Assembly (NCBI GenBank): GCA_964370045.1
Contig: CAYJGZ010000002.1
Location: 1-64,000, forward strand
From: JAAYCI01 sp964370045
GTDB taxonomy: Bacteria; Bacillota; Clostridia; Oscillospirales; Ruminococcaceae
Direction: 5' to 3'
DNA: 64,000 nt
The notes beneath the pieces were generated by a model that saw only the letters and a program-made list of their open reading frames with translations, was not told where the DNA came from and did no database searches. Every line of letters begins with the position of its first letter. Positions within the stretch are counted from its first letter, which is position 1. Positions 63,450-64,000 of this stretch are shown here, in pieces. The translations under genes and the position numbers were made by a program.

Positions 63450-64000
63450 ATGTCCGACACACGCAGTAAAATACTCGACTGTATGTACAAAGAGGTGGCG
63501 GCGGAAGGCTACGATAAAACCTCCATAGGCAAAATATGCAAGCAAGTAGGCATAACAAAGCCCTCTGTTTACTACTACTTTAGCAGTAAAGAGGATATAT
63601 TTGTAGCGATGATGAACGAGTATAACACGGAGATACTTGGGAGCATGGGCACTTTGCCTGCGATAGGGGACAAAAAGGCGTTTATGGATTTTGTCATAGA
63701 GATAGGCGATGAGTACATAGATTTTTTTTCGCAGGATGCAGACCGATGCAAGATGAAAGTGCAGATGGAGATGCTATACAGTAGAATGGAGAATGTGAAA
63801 CAGTACATCGACAGCTTTTACGAGCGGTGGCTTGAGTGGATGGACAGCGTAGTGGAGTGTGGGAAAAAACTTGGCGCAATAGATGCGCATGTGGATGCCC
63901 GCGACTACAGCGAGATGGTGATGATATTTTTGGATGGCATAAGTGTTTCAATACACAATGGGTGGGAAAGTGATGTAAAAAAATTCTGGCGTACATTTGT
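63450..64000 (+). CDS. TetR family repressor (partial, runs off the right edge)
   Basis: At least 183 residues without a stop. The N-terminal helix-turn-helix reads YDKTSIGKICKQVGITKPSV followed by YYYFSSKEDIF, the clear TetR_N signature. The rest is helical and probably binds a pump substrate. AAAGGGGGGG precedes ATG 63450. It is co-transcribed with the MATE pump and likely binds the TATACCTA palindrome at 62014-62033 to repress both genes until a drug is bound. Confidence 0.92.
   Translation, partial: MSDTRSKILDCMYKEVAAEGYDKTSIGKICKQVGITKPSVYYYFSSKEDIFVAMMNEYNTEILGSMGTLPAIGDKKAFMDFVIEIGDEYIDFFSQDADRCKMKVQMEMLYSRMENVKQYIDSFYERWLEWMDSVVECGKKLGAIDAHVDARDYSEMVMIFLDGISVSIHNGWESDVKKFWRTF

Overview
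The window looks like a chromosomal piece from a strictly anaerobic, Gram-positive Clostridia-type bacterium. The evidence is a glycine-riboswitch-controlled, selenocysteine-containing glycine reductase component B; sodium-pumping decarboxylase subunits; a RibU riboflavin ECF substrate-binding subunit under an FMN riboswitch; RecD2; DUF5685 and YjfB proteins; GTG and TTG starts with strong AGGAGG-type ribosome binding sites; and a single rpoB-rpoC operon with an acidic RpoB tail. The exact genus cannot be read from the sequence.

Left end (1-3.6 kb) is accessory. Two related secreted InlB-repeat proteins converge on a terminator pair. They are followed by a graveyard of fragments (an MntP-like tail, an IS256 transposase piece, a possible recombinase tail) that ends at a tRNA-Leu gene. 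From 3.7 to 15.4 kb come a two-domain glycosyltransferase, ribU, an Fe-S aldo/keto reductase, a GH13 glycosidase, ridA, rpmE, a YigZ protein, rlmH, murA, a DUF3825 protein, a yjfB gene shorter than 60 codons and an Rrf2 regulator. rpoB and rpoC occupy 16.0-23.4 kb without the usual ribosomal protein neighbours.

Next is a large membrane protein, then the tightly coupled recA-recX-rimO group, pgsA, a membrane protein with a charged tail, and cysS. Facing it on the minus strand are glmS and a three-gene DUF5685/J-domain/membrane-protein operon. From 36.9 to 48.5 kb lie lysA, rmuC, a Pr6Pr membrane protein, metK with a possibly structured leader, recD2-comF, decarboxylase gamma and beta subunits, and a second tRNA-Leu. 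A membrane protein, a diguanylate cyclase and rpmB follow.

The minus-strand cluster at 52.0-56.8 kb is the most unusual part. It encodes an alpha/beta hydrolase, a HAD phosphatase, an SGNH hydrolase, an NlpC/P60-like protein that has lost its catalytic Cys and probably its His, and a Card1/Can2-like (DUF1887) CARF-nuclease with no CRISPR array or cas genes in view. To its right is a complete glycine sensor and expression platform (tandem aptamer plus terminator) driving grdX, grdE and grdB. grdB is read through an in-frame UGA as selenocysteine, and grdA, grdC, grdD and the thioredoxin genes are absent from the window. The right end holds a Phd/RelE-type toxin-antitoxin pair and a MATE efflux pump with its TetR regulator, with a near-perfect palindromic operator over the pump promoter.

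Two families of short dispersed repeats occur across the window. One is an approximately 110-125 bp palindromic MITE-like element (three copies). The other is an approximately 45-95 bp element (four copies). Both lie only between genes.
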